This document shows, piece by piece, positions 22,647-33,394 of a DNA stretch of 47,522 bases. A model generated the notes under the pieces. The model searched no databases. It was not told the DNA's origin and saw only the letters and a list, made by a program, of their open reading frames with translations. Positions within the stretch are counted from its first letter, which is position 1, and every line of letters begins with the position of its first letter. Source of the stretch: Sediminibacterium ginsengisoli (GTDB taxonomy: Bacteria > Bacteroidota > Bacteroidia > Chitinophagales > Chitinophagaceae); contig CAMDLR010000015.1 in the NCBI GenBank assembly GCA_945901845.1, forward strand, positions 1-47,522. Reading direction: 5' to 3'. A program made the position numbers and the translations under genes.

Positions 22647-23906
22647 TTATTTTTTCTCTGCCATATCAGGAATCGCTTCTACCTTGTAAGCGCCTGCATC
22701 TAGCTTGGCTTTTGTTTCAGTAAATGCAATTAATGTTTCCTGTATATCAGCATCTGTGTGCGCTGCTGTTGGAATTAAGCGGTAAATTATATGCCCTTTT
22801 GGAATTACAGGATAAATAACAATAGAACAGAATATTTTATAATTCTCTCTGAGGTCCATTACCATCGCTGTAGCTTCTTCTACGCCACCAATCATATAAA
22901 CTGGTGTTACAGGCGTATCGGTTTTACCAATATCAAAACCACGCTCTTTTAAGCCTGCTTGTAATTTTAATGCATTACTCCATAACTTTTCTTTAAGCTC
23001 TGGCATGGTGCGTAACATTTCAAGTCGTTTTAAATTACCAATCACAAGTGGCATTGGTAAACTCTTAGCAAATATTTGCGAACGAATATTGTAACGAATA
23101 AAATCGATGATTGCTTTATCACCGGCCAAAAATGCACCAATAGAAGCCATTGATTTTGCAAACGTAGAAAAGTATAAATCAATAGCGTCCTGACAACCTT
23201 GCGCCTCACCTGCACCTGCACCTGTTTGACCAAGTGTTCCAAAACCATGCGCATCATCAACAACAAGTCTAAAAGAATATTTATTTTTTAATGCTGCTAT
23301 TTCTTTTAATTTTCCTTGGTCGCCTGCCATACCAAACACACCTTCTGTAATTACTAAAATACCACCTGCGCTTTGTTTTTCAATAAGCGCCGTTGCACGT
23401 TGCATTTGTTTTTCAAAATCTTCTAGGTCGTTGTGCTTGAAAACATAACGGTGACCTGTATGTAAACGAAGGCCATCAATAATACATGCATGACTTTCAG
23501 CATCGTAAACAATAATATCATGTCTGCCACAAATAGCATCAATGGTACTCATGATACCTTGGTAACCAAAGTTCATTAAAATGGAATCTTCTTTAGAAAC
23601 AAATGCGGCTAGTTCACTTTCTAGTTGTTCGTGCTGATCGGAGTTTCCGCTCATCATACGTGCTCCCATCGGAGAAGCTAACCCATATGCTGCTGCAGCA
23701 TCGGCATCTGCTTTTCTAACTTCGGGATGGTTGGCTAAACCTAAATAGTTATTGAGGCTCCAGACAACCATGTCTTTTCCTCTAAATTTCATTCTACTTC
23801 CTATTTCACCTTCTAACTTAGGGAAGGAAAAATAGCCATGTGCTCTTTCTCTGTGCTGACCCAGCGGTCCAGCATTCTTAAGGAGTCTCTCAAAGATGTC
23901 TGCCAT
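22647..23906 (-). CDS. spt: Serine palmitoyltransferase (alpha-oxoamine synthase family)
   Basis: A 419-residue PLP-dependent alpha-oxoamine synthase. Family marks are WSLNNYLGLANHPEV, SPMGARMMSGNSDQHEQLE, the PLP-ring His segment in YDAESHACIIDG, VVDDAHGFGTLG (Asp/His around the cofactor) and the Schiff-base Lys in STFAKSMASIGAF. The K-S-x-A-S-I-G-x-F pattern fits bacterial serine palmitoyltransferases better than KBL or BioF, whose motif is G-K-A-x-G. SPT condenses L-serine with palmitoyl-CoA as the first step of sphingolipid synthesis, a Bacteroidota hallmark. It is a single gene with its own promoter candidate and terminator. KBL/2-amino-3-ketobutyrate ligase remains the main alternative. 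Confidence 0.8.
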   Translation of the reverse strand: MADIFERLLKNAGPLGQHRERAHGYFSFPKLEGEIGSRMKFRGKDMVVWSLNNYLGLANHPEVRKADADAAAAYGLASPMGARMMSGNSDQHEQLESELAAFVSKEDSILMNFGYQGIMSTIDAICGRHDIIVYDAESHACIIDGLRLHTGHRYVFKHNDLEDFEKQMQRATALIEKQSAGGILVITEGVFGMAGDQGKLKEIAALKNKYSFRLVVDDAHGFGTLGQTGAGAGEAQGCQDAIDLYFSTFAKSMASIGAFLAGDKAIIDFIRYNIRSQIFAKSLPMPLVIGNLKRLEMLRTMPELKEKLWSNALKLQAGLKERGFDIGKTDTPVTPVYMIGGVEEATAMVMDLRENYKIFCSIVIYPVIPKGHIIYRLIPTAAHTDADIQETLIAFTETKAKLDAGAYKVEAIPDMAEKK

Positions 23907-23946
23907 ATGTTTTCATTATTTCTTTGGTAATCAATAAAAATTGATG

Positions 23947-23954
23947 CAAAATTA
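23947..23954 (-). promoter_or_regulatory. Putative -7 box for the spt gene
   Basis: On the minus strand this reads TAATTTTG, an exact TAnnTTTG match 41 bp upstream of the spt start in the divergent spt-pafA spacer. No clear TTTG is found 19 bp further upstream. Confidence 0.4.
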
Positions 23955-24050
23955 ATCTATTTATGCACGCCATAAGCGTTGGATTTATGCACCATTGTGT
24001 ACCTTAGACGCTGAAATATGTTAAAAACGCATTTTAATCCACAACTTCTT

Positions 24051-25736
24051 ATGAGAAAGCACTTGATTGTAAGCCTTTTAGGCCTGTTTTTGGTATCTGC
24101 TAGCACAGCTGTTAGCGCTCAAAAAACAACAACACCAGCAGTACAAAAAGCTGGTTTAGCGACAGCCACAGCTAGGCCTAAACTGGTTGTAGGTATTGTA
24201 GTAGATCAAATGCGATGGGATTATTTAGTGCGTTACAGGCCACTTTTCAAAGCAAATGGTGGTTTAACCAGGTTGTTAAGCCAGGGCTATTCATGCGAAA
24301 ATAACTTTATACCCTACACCCCAACGGTAACAGCTTGTGGTCATACCTGTGCTTACACAGGTTCTGTTCCGGCCATTCATGGCATTACAGGTAACGCCTG
24401 GTGGGACAATCAACTCATGCGTAATGTATATTGTAGTGAAGATAAAACCGTAAAAGGTGTTGGCAGTAAAACAGATGCGGATGGTCAAATGAGTCCACGC
24501 AATATGCTTACCACTACTATTGGTGATGAGTTAAGACTTGCTACTAATTTTAAAAGTAAAGTGGTAGGTATTGCCATTAAAGATAGAGGTGCTATTTTAC
24601 CCGCAGGACATAGCGCAACGGGTGCTTATTGGTATGAAGGCACTTCTGGAAATTTTATTACAAGTACCTATTACACCAATGAATTACCTACTTGGGTAAC
24701 AGAATTTAACAATAGAAAAATTGTTGACTCACTATACAAACTTGGTTGGAATACCTTGTTACCAGCTGCTACTTACGCTGATTATGCAACAGCAGATCAA
24801 AAAGAATATGAAGGCAAACCATTTGGTAAAGATGCGTTAGGATTCCCTTATGATTTATCAAAATATATTGGAAAAGATTACGGAAAAATTTCTTCTACGC
24901 CACATGGTAACACACTCACTACAGAGATGGCTAAAGCAGCTGTTATTGCCGAAAAATTAGGTCAATCAGGTAATACAGATATGCTTGCCATCAGTTATTC
25001 TTCTCCAGATTATATTGGACATTCTTTTGGACCTAACTCATGGGAAAATGTAGACGATTATGTGAGACTTGACGAAGAATTAGGTAAGTTTTTTGCTTTT
25101 CTAGATGCACAAGTTGGCAACGGGCAGTACACGGTATTTTTAACTGCAGACCACGCCGTAGCGCATGTTCCAGGATTTATGACTGAAAATAAATTACCTG
25201 GAGGTGCAGTTAATGATGCAGGTATTCAAAAGGAAATGAATGCACAATTAAAAGCAAAATATGGTATCGAAAATTTAGTAGTTAGTATGTATAATTACCA
25301 AGTGCATATAAACCACAACAAATTAGATTCTGCAAAAATTGATGACGCGCCCATTAAAAAATGGATTGCCGATTACATGAAAAAAAATGAAGCAGTTGCT
25401 AATGCATTTCCTACATCAGAAATCATGACAACGCCAATCAACAAAACGCTTCGTGAAATGCTTGCCAATGGTTTTTATCCACGCAGAAGTGGCGATGTTC
25501 AAATCATATTTAAACCTGGCTATATAGATGGTGGCAACACCGGCACTACACATGGATTGTGGTATCCGTACGACGCGCATATTCCGTTGTTATGGTATGG
25601 TTATGGTATCAACAAAGGAAGCTCGCACAAAGAAACCTACATGACGGATATTGCCGTAACACTTGCTGCACTTTTAAAAGTACAAATGCCAAATGGTGCG
25701 GTTGGAAAAGTAATTGAAGAAGTAATTAAGAAATAA
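24051..25736 (+). CDS. pafA: PafA-type alkaline phosphatase (phosphate monoesterase)
   Basis: I start at the ATG at 24051 (MRKHLIVSLLGLFLV) because it opens a clean signal peptide; an in-frame ATG at 24018 would add eleven residues. The mature protein is an alkaline-phosphatase-superfamily enzyme with what I recall as the PafA active-site set: Asp in VDQMRWDYL, nucleophilic Thr in TPTVTACGHT, Asn in GITGNAWWD, the K-x-R pair in AIKDRGAILP, Asp and His in SPDYIGHSFG, the D-H pair in ADHAVAH and the late His in GTTHGLWYP. PafA hydrolyses phosphate monoesters in the periplasm of Bacteroidota and supplies phosphate without strong Pi inhibition. It overlaps the convergent coaE by 11 bp. No Pho-type box was recognised. 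Confidence 0.93.
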   Translation: MRKHLIVSLLGLFLVSASTAVSAQKTTTPAVQKAGLATATARPKLVVGIVVDQMRWDYLVRYRPLFKANGGLTRLLSQGYSCENNFIPYTPTVTACGHTCAYTGSVPAIHGITGNAWWDNQLMRNVYCSEDKTVKGVGSKTDADGQMSPRNMLTTTIGDELRLATNFKSKVVGIAIKDRGAILPAGHSATGAYWYEGTSGNFITSTYYTNELPTWVTEFNNRKIVDSLYKLGWNTLLPAATYADYATADQKEYEGKPFGKDALGFPYDLSKYIGKDYGKISSTPHGNTLTTEMAKAAVIAEKLGQSGNTDMLAISYSSPDYIGHSFGPNSWENVDDYVRLDEELGKFFAFLDAQVGNGQYTVFLTADHAVAHVPGFMTENKLPGGAVNDAGIQKEMNAQLKAKYGIENLVVSMYNYQVHINHNKLDSAKIDDAPIKKWIADYMKKNEAVANAFPTSEIMTTPINKTLREMLANGFYPRRSGDVQIIFKPGYIDGGNTGTTHGLWYPYDAHIPLLWYGYGINKGSSHKETYMTDIAVTLAALLKVQMPNGAVGKVIEEVIKK

Positions 25737-26307
25737 ATTGCTCGTGCAGAGAAAGTACTTGTGGAATAACTAATGTCGCTTCATTGTTATCAATAACAAA
25801 ATTACAGCGATTCATTTTTTCGGTGTCATCTAATTGATGCTGCATGCGGCTTATAACTTCTTCGCGCGATACCTGATCTCTTTGCATAACCCTTGCTATG
25901 CGCAGTTCTTGAGGCGCCGATACACCAATAATATAATCGAGCCCTTCATTTGTTCCAGCTTCAAAAAGTAAAGCAGCTTCTTTAATAATATAGGGCCTGT
26001 CCGTAAAACCGGAAGCCCATTTTTCCATAGCAGCAATGGTGGCCGGATGCACCAGCGCATTTAGTTTTGCGAGTTGGTCTGGGCTATTAAAAACAAGGGT
26101 TGCTAGATATTTTTTGTCTAGCAACCCGTTCTTGTAAGTTTCAGATCCAAATGCAGCAATCACTTGTTCGCGCAAAACGAGATCCGTATTTAATATATTT
26201 TTTGCAGTGGCATCGGCATCAAACACAGGTACACCAAGTACTTTAAAGATACCTGCTACCGTAGATTTACCGGCACCAATGCCTCCTGTTAAACCAATTT
26301 TAAGCAT
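25726..26307 (-). CDS. coaE: Dephospho-CoA kinase
   Basis: About 193 residues from the ATG at 26307 (MLKIGLTGGIGAGKST); an ATG at 26322 adds MLKQQ but lies deeper inside yajC. It phosphorylates dephospho-CoA in the last step of CoA synthesis, in the cytoplasm. Visible marks are the P-loop GGIGAGKST, FDADATAKNIL, LNALVHPATI, IKEAALLFEAG, ISRMQHQ and the adenine-region FVIDNNE. Length is typical. The start overlaps the end of yajC by 8 bp, so it is the last gene of a nusB-yajC-coaE operon, and its stop overlaps the convergent pafA by 11 bp. Confidence 0.96.
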   Translation of the reverse strand: MLKIGLTGGIGAGKSTVAGIFKVLGVPVFDADATAKNILNTDLVLREQVIAAFGSETYKNGLLDKKYLATLVFNSPDQLAKLNALVHPATIAAMEKWASGFTDRPYIIKEAALLFEAGTNEGLDYIIGVSAPQELRIARVMQRDQVSREEVISRMQHQLDDTEKMNRCNFVIDNNEATLVIPQVLSLHEQFIS

Positions 26308-26638
26308 TTGCTGCTTTAGCAATCGCTAAAGTCCATTCCATACTAATAGAAGACTTTTCAATTTTAAGGTAGCTACCAGGGTTAACTTCTAATTGAAGTG
26401 TTCCGTCTTCATTGATTTTATTGATAGAACCATGAATACCAGCGATAGTAACAATACGATCACCTTTTTGCATGTTATCAATAAATTTCTTTTGGTCTTT
26501 TGCTTTTTTAGCTTGGGGGCGAATCATAAATAACCAGAAAACTAAAATAATGGCACCCATCATTACTAATTGTACCATACCACCTCCACCACCTTGTTGT
26601 GGATTACCTGCTAACATTACTAAACTTAAACTGTTCAT
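26300..26638 (-). CDS. yajC: Preprotein translocase accessory subunit YajC
   Basis: A 112-residue YajC. After a short G/Q-rich N-terminus (NPQQGGGGG) there is one membrane helix (about 20-39, VQLVMMGAIILVFWLFMI) and the conserved RPQAKKAKDQKKFIDNMQKGDRIVT stretch, followed by the small cytoplasmic beta domain (GIHGSINKINEDGTLQLEV). YajC associates with SecDF-SecYEG in the inner membrane. It starts 2 bp after nusB ends and overlaps coaE, an arrangement typical of Bacteroidota. Confidence 0.96.
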   Translation of the reverse strand: MNSLSLVMLAGNPQQGGGGGMVQLVMMGAIILVFWLFMIRPQAKKAKDQKKFIDNMQKGDRIVTIAGIHGSINKINEDGTLQLEVNPGSYLKIEKSSISMEWTLAIAKAANA

Positions 26639-26640
26639 CG

Positions 26641-27582
26641 CTATTTTTTTTTGTTATTTGAAGCATTAAAATTAACCTTTTGAATCTTACCAGACTCGGT
26701 TAATTCTTTATGAATATTATCTAAAATACCATTTACAAATTGACCACTTTGCGCTGTGCTGTAATCCTTTGCTAAATCAATATACTCATTTATGGTTACT
26801 TTGGTTGGAATGGTTTCAAAAAACAACAATTCACAAACCCCCATTCGCATCAAAATCATATCCAGTAGGGCGATACGCTCAGCATCCCAATTTTTTAATT
26901 TAGGCTTAATTAAATCGGCGGTTACTTCTTTTTTGTCGATGGTTGTTTCCAATAAACTTTGTGCAAACTGCCATTTTTCGGTACCAACCATTTCTAATAA
27001 GTTAACCCCAGCCGGTTTTTGAATGTAGTTTAATACTAGCTGTTCCATCATATCCGCATCATCGTCCCAGTTATGAAACACTTCTTCAATATGCTCTATA
27101 AATGCCTCATTAGGAAGCATAAGGTTGGTAAAAATAAATTTGACAATCTCTTTTTCCTTGCCCCTGTCTCTAGCATCACTTGCCGTGTACAACTGATAAA
27201 TATCGGACTCCGTTAGGGCATCAAATGTTTTTTTAAGTAGGTCTTTTGAAATGGTATGATGGGGCTTAAATACCTCTAGCGCCTCTTTAAAAGTTTCACT
27301 TTCAATGATTTCCCACAACAATGAATTTCCGGCAATTTTGGTATTTACGTTTAAATCTTCGTTGGAAGGAAGGTTTCGGGCCGCACGGTTAAAAGCACTG
27401 GTTTCGGCGTAACGGGCAACTTCTGTAATGTAATAAAGGAGGTAAACGAATAGCTCATTACTCAGATCAAGCTGTTTTTTAAGCACTTGTGCCGGATTGG
27501 GCAAATTGGCTCCAGCTTCGGCAGTTTCTATGATATATAGCAATTGCATCACTTTCACACGAATATTTCTTCTACTTATCAT
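26641..27582 (-). CDS. nusB: Transcription antitermination factor NusB, long Bacteroidota form
   Basis: I start at the ATG at 27582 (MISRRNIRVKVMQLLYI), which begins the NusB fold and lies 25 bp after a -7-type box; the ATG at 27630 would place that box inside the gene. The product has about 313 residues, twice the E. coli NusB length, as is usual in Bacteroidota. The N-terminal half (MISRRNIRVKVMQLLY) and the C-terminal half (ELLFFETIPTKVTINEYIDLAKDYS, QFVNGILDNI) together carry the NusB motifs, with a long helical insertion between them. NusB with NusE/S10 binds boxA RNA in rRNA antitermination. First gene of nusB-yajC-coaE. Confidence 0.93.
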   Translation of the reverse strand: MISRRNIRVKVMQLLYIIETAEAGANLPNPAQVLKKQLDLSNELFVYLLYYITEVARYAETSAFNRAARNLPSNEDLNVNTKIAGNSLLWEIIESETFKEALEVFKPHHTISKDLLKKTFDALTESDIYQLYTASDARDRGKEKEIVKFIFTNLMLPNEAFIEHIEEVFHNWDDDADMMEQLVLNYIQKPAGVNLLEMVGTEKWQFAQSLLETTIDKKEVTADLIKPKLKNWDAERIALLDMILMRMGVCELLFFETIPTKVTINEYIDLAKDYSTAQSGQFVNGILDNIHKELTESGKIQKVNFNASNNKKK

Positions 27583-27606
27583 CTGGTAAGAACTTATTTG
27601 GGTGCG

Positions 27607-27614
27607 CAAATGTA
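27607..27614 (-). promoter_or_regulatory. Putative -7 box for nusB-yajC-coaE
   Basis: On the minus strand it reads TACATTTG, an exact TAnnTTTG match, 25 bp before the nusB ATG at 27582. It supports that start over the one at 27630. The -33 element is not evident at 19 bp. Confidence 0.42.
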
Positions 27615-27746
27615 GAAAGAAATTGCCCAAAAACCACTTAAAAATGAAAAATTGACACTTCTAAACCAAAACTTACTGCATCTTTGCCGCCCGTTCTGAC
27701 AGGCTTTCGCCAATTTTGGTAGGTTACTAGGGTAAACCCTGAAATT

Positions 27747-27773
27747 TTGACCTAGCAAACTAGTTGGCATAAT
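27747..27773 (+). promoter_or_regulatory. Possible groESL promoter
   Basis: TTGACC (27747-27752) and CATAAT (27768-27773) resemble -35 and -10 hexamers 15 bp apart, about 85 bp upstream of groES. No CIRCE inverted repeat (TTAGCACTC-type) and no TAnnTTTG was found in the 227-bp spacer after the nusB start region. The spacer is shorter than ideal, so this is weak. Confidence 0.25.
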
Positions 27774-27857
27774 AATAGATGAATAGGTACTGTTCTGGTT
27801 AACGATTTACGTTTAGGAACAGATTTTTTAACACAAACATTAAAAAACAAATACGGT

Positions 27858-28139
27858 ATGGCTAAGAAATTAAGCGTAACGCCCTTACACGACAGAGTAA
27901 TTGTAAAGGCTGCTGCTGCAGAAGAAAAAACTGCTGGCGGAATCATTATCCCTGACACAGCTAAAGAAAAACCACAACGTGGCGTAGTAGTTGCTGTTGG
28001 AACTGGTAAAAAAGACGAACCAATGACTGTTAAAGTTGGTGACAATGTACTCTATGGCAAATATGCTGGTACAGAAATCCAAATCGAAGGTCAAGACTTA
28101 TTGATCATGCGTGAAAGTGATTTACTCGCAATCGTATAA
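27858..28139 (+). CDS. groS: Co-chaperonin GroES
   Basis: A 93-residue GroES (Hsp10). It has [21 protein letters not shown] at the start, the mobile-loop segment [16 protein letters not shown], then [22 protein letters not shown] and [13 protein letters not shown] at the end, all standard. It forms the heptameric lid of the GroEL chamber in the cytoplasm. groEL follows after 31 bp, the classical groESL operon. Regulation by HrcA/CIRCE is not supported here because no CIRCE element is visible. Confidence 0.98.
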   Translation: MAKKLSVTPLHDRVIVKAAAAEEKTAGGIIIPDTAKEKPQRGVVVAVGTGKKDEPMTVKVGDNVLYGKYAGTEIQIEGQDLLIMRESDLLAIV

Positions 28140-28158
28140 TATTCATTCGTAAAATTAA

Positions 28159-29808
<1,650 letters not shown>

Positions 29809-29827
29809 TACAATAACCTTTCAACAT

Positions 29828-29865
29828 AAAAAGTCTCGCATCTATTATGGGTGCGAGACTTTTTT
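29828..29865. terminator. Bidirectional rho-independent terminator after groEL
   Basis: The stem AAAAAGTCTCGCA (29828-29840) pairs perfectly with TGCGAGACTTTTT (29852-29864) around an 11-nt loop, with a T-run on the plus strand and a matching A-run on the left for the convergent reductase gene, which ends 3 bp further. Confidence 0.94.
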
Positions 29866-29867
29866 CA

Positions 29868-30749
29868 TTAAAAACATTTTTGAAGTGCTGCTGCAAATGA
29901 GTGTGGTGCATAGCCAAGCAGGCTAACCGCTTTATCAATTTTTAATCCAGAACGTTGTGCTCTTTTAACCGGTTCTGGAAATGTACTTGCTGTTACGGGC
30001 TCAATTAAACCTAACGGAAGGTTCAAATGTTTGGCAACGGCCACCGCCATATCGTATGGCGATACAATATCTTTTCCTGCCAAATGAAAAACACCAGGCA
30101 CCTGGTCGTTTATTATTTTTCGTAAACCCCAGCACAAATCGCCAATATACGTGGGTGTTCGGGCCTGATCGGTTACTACTTTTATAGGCTCACCATTTTT
30201 TAATTTACCAGCTACCCACTGAATAAAACTAGGCCGCAGATTTTGCCAAATTGGGCCGTACATAAAAACGGGTCTTACAATAGTAGCTTTTATAGCTGCG
30301 GCATTAACGAGTGCTTCAGCCTCCAACTTAGAAGCTCCATACAAATTAAGTGGCGCTGGAGCATCATCCTCGGCGTGTGGGCCACCCTCGCCAAAAATAA
30401 AATCGGTACTGAGGTATATAAAATGCTGGGTGCCCACTTTTGTGGCTGCCCCCAATAAATGCCCAGTTGCCTCAATATTGTTGGCTGTACAAAGGTTAGG
30501 GTTAGCAGAACACTCGTCTGGTTTACTCATGGCAGCAGTGTGAATAACTGCATTCGGCCTGGTTAAATCAAACAAATTTTCAACATTGCTAACGTCCGTT
30601 AGCTCAATATTATAGTAAGTTAATTTGTTATATGACGGCAATTGAGACTCATTACGGGAAGTTGCAATAACCTCAAACCCTTTACCAATAAGGGTTTTAA
30701 TCAAATGTTGACCCGTAAATCCATTAGCCCCTGTAACTAGTACTTTCAT
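29868..30749 (-). CDS. RmlD-like NAD(P)-dependent sugar-nucleotide reductase / SDR
   Basis: A 293-residue extended short-chain dehydrogenase. It has the nucleotide-binding MKVLVTGANGFTGQHL, RPNAVIHTAAMSKPDECS, IYLSTDFIFGEGG and the catalytic YGASK, followed by TIVRPVFMYGP. The text is closest to dTDP-4-dehydrorhamnose reductase (RmlD) and related sugar-nucleotide-binding proteins. It is isolated here, without rmlA/B/C, so the substrate is open; it could also be an epimerase-type SDR. It converges on groEL across a shared terminator. Confidence 0.87.
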   Translation of the reverse strand: MKVLVTGANGFTGQHLIKTLIGKGFEVIATSRNESQLPSYNKLTYYNIELTDVSNVENLFDLTRPNAVIHTAAMSKPDECSANPNLCTANNIEATGHLLGAATKVGTQHFIYLSTDFIFGEGGPHAEDDAPAPLNLYGASKLEAEALVNAAAIKATIVRPVFMYGPIWQNLRPSFIQWVAGKLKNGEPIKVVTDQARTPTYIGDLCWGLRKIINDQVPGVFHLAGKDIVSPYDMAVAVAKHLNLPLGLIEPVTASTFPEPVKRAQRSGLKIDKAVSLLGYAPHSFAAALQKCF

Positions 30750-30788
30750 AGTACAAGTTTACACATTTTAAAAGCACTGTTTATCAAA

Positions 30789-30819
30789 TTGTAAAAACGG
30801 TTTCAAATGCTTATTTTCG
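30789..30819 (+). promoter_or_regulatory. Putative promoter of pfkA-pyk
   Basis: TTG (30789-30791), a 20-bp spacer and TATTTTCG (30812-30819) match the Bacteroidota TTTG/TAnnTTTG promoter with one mismatch in the -7 box. It lies 72 bp upstream of pfkA. Confidence 0.45.
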
Positions 30820-30891
30820 TATCTCGTCTTCGTTAGACACCCATTTACAACTGAGGCCCAGTTTGTTAAGGCCAACAATAAAGCAGATAAA

Positions 30892-31878
30892 ATGTCTACT
30901 AAAAAAGTAACAAAAATTGGCGTATTAACTTCTGGCGGGGATGCCCCTGGCATGAACGCAGCCATTAGAGCTGTTGTAAGAACCGCTATCTACCACGGCA
31001 TTGAAGTGTATGGTATTGTGAGAGGTTACAATGGTATGGTGGAAGGAGATATTTTTCAGATGGATTCTAAATCGGTGGCTAATATTATACAGCGCGGTGG
31101 AACTATTTTAAAAACAGCCCGCAGTGCTGCTTTTTTTGAAGAAGAAGGACGTAAAAAAGCCTACGACAATCTTAAAAAATTTGGTATTGACGGACTCGTA
31201 ATTATTGGAGGAGATGGTAGTTTTAAAGGCGCCCAAAAATTTAGCAACGAATTTGATATTCCTTGTATTGGAATACCTGGAACGATTGACAAAGATATAG
31301 CTGGTTCTGATTTTACCATTGGATTTGATACAGCTGTAAATACAGCCGTAGAAGCCATTGATAAAATTAGAGACACCGCCGATGCGCACGACCGCTTATT
31401 TGTGGTGGAAGTAATGGGTAGAGATGCGGGTTACATTGCATTACATAGTGGTATTGCTACTGGTGCCGAAAACATTTTAATTCCTGAAACCAAAACGGAT
31501 ATTGAAGAACTCATTGCGTCTTTAACTGAAAAAGAGAAGCGTAAAAAATTAGTGAATTTAGTGGTTGTGGCAGAAGGTGATGAACTTGGTGGCGCCAATG
31601 AAATTGGAGCGATTATGAAAACTCGTTTACCCAATGCCGACATCAGAATTTGTATTTTAGGACATATCCAACGTGGCGGTGCACCAAGTTGCTTAGACCG
31701 TTTAATAGCAAGCCGTATGGGCTTTCATGCTGTTGAATGTTTAATAGAAGGTCGTAACAACGTAATGGTGGGTATTGTAAACAACAAAGTACATTATACC
31801 CCACTTGACAACGCCGTTAAAGCAAAACAAAAAATATCTCAAGACTGGTTTAAGATTGTAAAAATATTAGCTAGCTAA
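30892..31878 (+). CDS. pfkA: ATP-dependent 6-phosphofructokinase
   Basis: A 328-residue group A phosphofructokinase, cytoplasmic, committing fructose 6-phosphate to glycolysis. Motifs are LTSGGDAPGMNAAIRA, IIGGDGSFKGA (ATP site), GIPGTIDKDIAGSDFTIGFDTA with the catalytic Asp of the TIDKD box, EVMGRDAGYIAL, and LGHIQRGGAPSCLDR (fructose-phosphate site). The GGDGS box, where ATP enzymes have Gly after GGD, argues for ATP rather than PPi. pyk follows 25 bp later, so upper and lower glycolytic control enzymes are probably co-expressed. Confidence 0.97.
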   Translation: MSTKKVTKIGVLTSGGDAPGMNAAIRAVVRTAIYHGIEVYGIVRGYNGMVEGDIFQMDSKSVANIIQRGGTILKTARSAAFFEEEGRKKAYDNLKKFGIDGLVIIGGDGSFKGAQKFSNEFDIPCIGIPGTIDKDIAGSDFTIGFDTAVNTAVEAIDKIRDTADAHDRLFVVEVMGRDAGYIALHSGIATGAENILIPETKTDIEELIASLTEKEKRKKLVNLVVVAEGDELGGANEIGAIMKTRLPNADIRICILGHIQRGGAPSCLDRLIASRMGFHAVECLIEGRNNVMVGIVNNKVHYTPLDNAVKAKQKISQDWFKIVKILAS

Positions 31879-31903
31879 AACCCCCATCAAGTAAGAAAAG
31901 ATT

Positions 31904-33394
31904 ATGTCAAAAAATTTAGAGAAATACCTACACAAAAACATGGACAAGCAAGCAGGTCTTGCACACATGGATCACCGCACAAAAATTGTTGCAACCGTAG
32001 GTCCAGCTTGCGATTCATACGATCAGCTATTAGCACTTGTTAAAGCAGGTGTCAACGTATTTCGTTTAAACTTTTCACATGGTAGCCACGAAGACAAAAA
32101 AAATATTATTGACCACATCCAAAAAATCAATAAAACAGAACCTTACAATATTGCCATATTAGGTGACTTACAGGGTCCTAAATTAAGAGTAGGTGAAATT
32201 GAAAACAATGCACTAGACGCAAAAGTTGGCGACGTACTTACCTTTACCAACGAAAAATGTATTGGTACCCACGAAAAAATTTATGTCTCCTACCCTAACC
32301 TTGCTGGTGATGTAGTGATTGGCAATACCATCATGATTGATGATGGAAAAATTGAAGTAAAAGTATTATCGGTAGAAGCAAATGGCGACGTTAAAGTAAC
32401 GGTAACGCTTGGTGGTATTATCTCTTCAAAAAAAGGATTGAATTTACCAGATACAAAAATTTCTTTACCAGCCTTAACAGAAAAAGACATCATTGATCTT
32501 GATTTTATGATCAAAGAAGAATTAGACTGGGTAGCGTTAAGCTTTGTAAAAAGAGTTGCCGATATTGAAATGCTTAGAGGTATTTTAGATGCAAACAAAA
32601 GCAAGTCTAAAATCATTGCAAAAATTGAAATGCCGGAAGCACTTACCAATATCAGAGAAATTATTTTAGCTTCTGATGGTATTATGGTGGCACGTGGAGA
32701 TTTGGGTGTTGAACTTCCTGTTGAACGTATACCGTTAATTCAAAAAGAACTAATTAGAAAATGTATACACAGAGGTAAACCGGTCATTGTTGCCACTCAA
32801 ATGATGGAGAGCATGATTGACCGTGTTAAGCCCAACAGAAGTGAAATTACAGACGTTGCAAATGCGGTACTAGAAGGTGCCGATGCTGTAATGCTTAGTG
32901 GTGAAACTGCTGCTGGTAACCACCCAGCGCTTGTAGTAGAAACCATGTGTAAGATTATCAAAGAAGTAGAAAAAACAGAATACCGTTATAACCGCTCTTC
33001 AGATTTAAAACCTCAACCACAATCGCCATCATTTTATAGTGATGCGGTTTGTTACAACGCATGTAAAATATCAGAAGATGTAAATGCACATGCACTTGTG
33101 GGTATGACACAAAGTGGCTACACCGGTTTTATGCTTAGTAGTTTTAGACCTTCTTCTCCACTATTTATTTTTACCAAAGAAAGATCACTGGTAAATCAAT
33201 TAAGTTTAAGCTGGGGCGTTCGTGCTTTTCACTACGCAGAAGAAGAAAGTTTAGATGATATTATTACCGATCAAATTGGCATTTTAAAAGCGCGTGGATT
33301 TGTAAAAGAAGGTGATGTGGTAGTAAATACCGGCAGCACCCCAATTGCCGATCACTTACCTACCAACGTAATTAAGCTCACAACTGTCAAATAA
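31904..33394 (+). CDS. pyk: Pyruvate kinase
   Basis: A 496-residue pyruvate kinase making pyruvate and ATP from phosphoenolpyruvate and ADP. Motifs include HRTKIVATVGPACDS, VFRLNFSHGSHEDK, LGDLQGPKLRVG, IIAKIEMPEALTNI (with the KIE active-site Glu), GIMVARGDLGVELP and VIVATQMMESMI, then the C-terminal regulatory domain (ALVGMTQSGYTGFMLSSFRP). I use the ATG at 31904; the family core begins at MDHRTKIV, so the first 21 residues are a short N-terminal extension. It is the second gene after pfkA, and its TAA overlaps the next possible ATG (TAATG). Confidence 0.97.
   Translation: MSKNLEKYLHKNMDKQAGLAHMDHRTKIVATVGPACDSYDQLLALVKAGVNVFRLNFSHGSHEDKKNIIDHIQKINKTEPYNIAILGDLQGPKLRVGEIENNALDAKVGDVLTFTNEKCIGTHEKIYVSYPNLAGDVVIGNTIMIDDGKIEVKVLSVEANGDVKVTVTLGGIISSKKGLNLPDTKISLPALTEKDIIDLDFMIKEELDWVALSFVKRVADIEMLRGILDANKSKSKIIAKIEMPEALTNIREIILASDGIMVARGDLGVELPVERIPLIQKELIRKCIHRGKPVIVATQMMESMIDRVKPNRSEITDVANAVLEGADAVMLSGETAAGNHPALVVETMCKIIKEVEKTEYRYNRSSDLKPQPQSPSFYSDAVCYNACKISEDVNAHALVGMTQSGYTGFMLSSFRPSSPLFIFTKERSLVNQLSLSWGVRAFHYAEEESLDDIITDQIGILKARGFVKEGDVVVNTGSTPIADHLPTNVIKLTTVK

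Noticed and set aside
27631..27857. CIRCE element upstream of groESL
   Set aside because: No TTAGCACTC/GAGTGCTAA inverted repeat is visible; only a short CTAG-CAAA-CTAG motif occurs.
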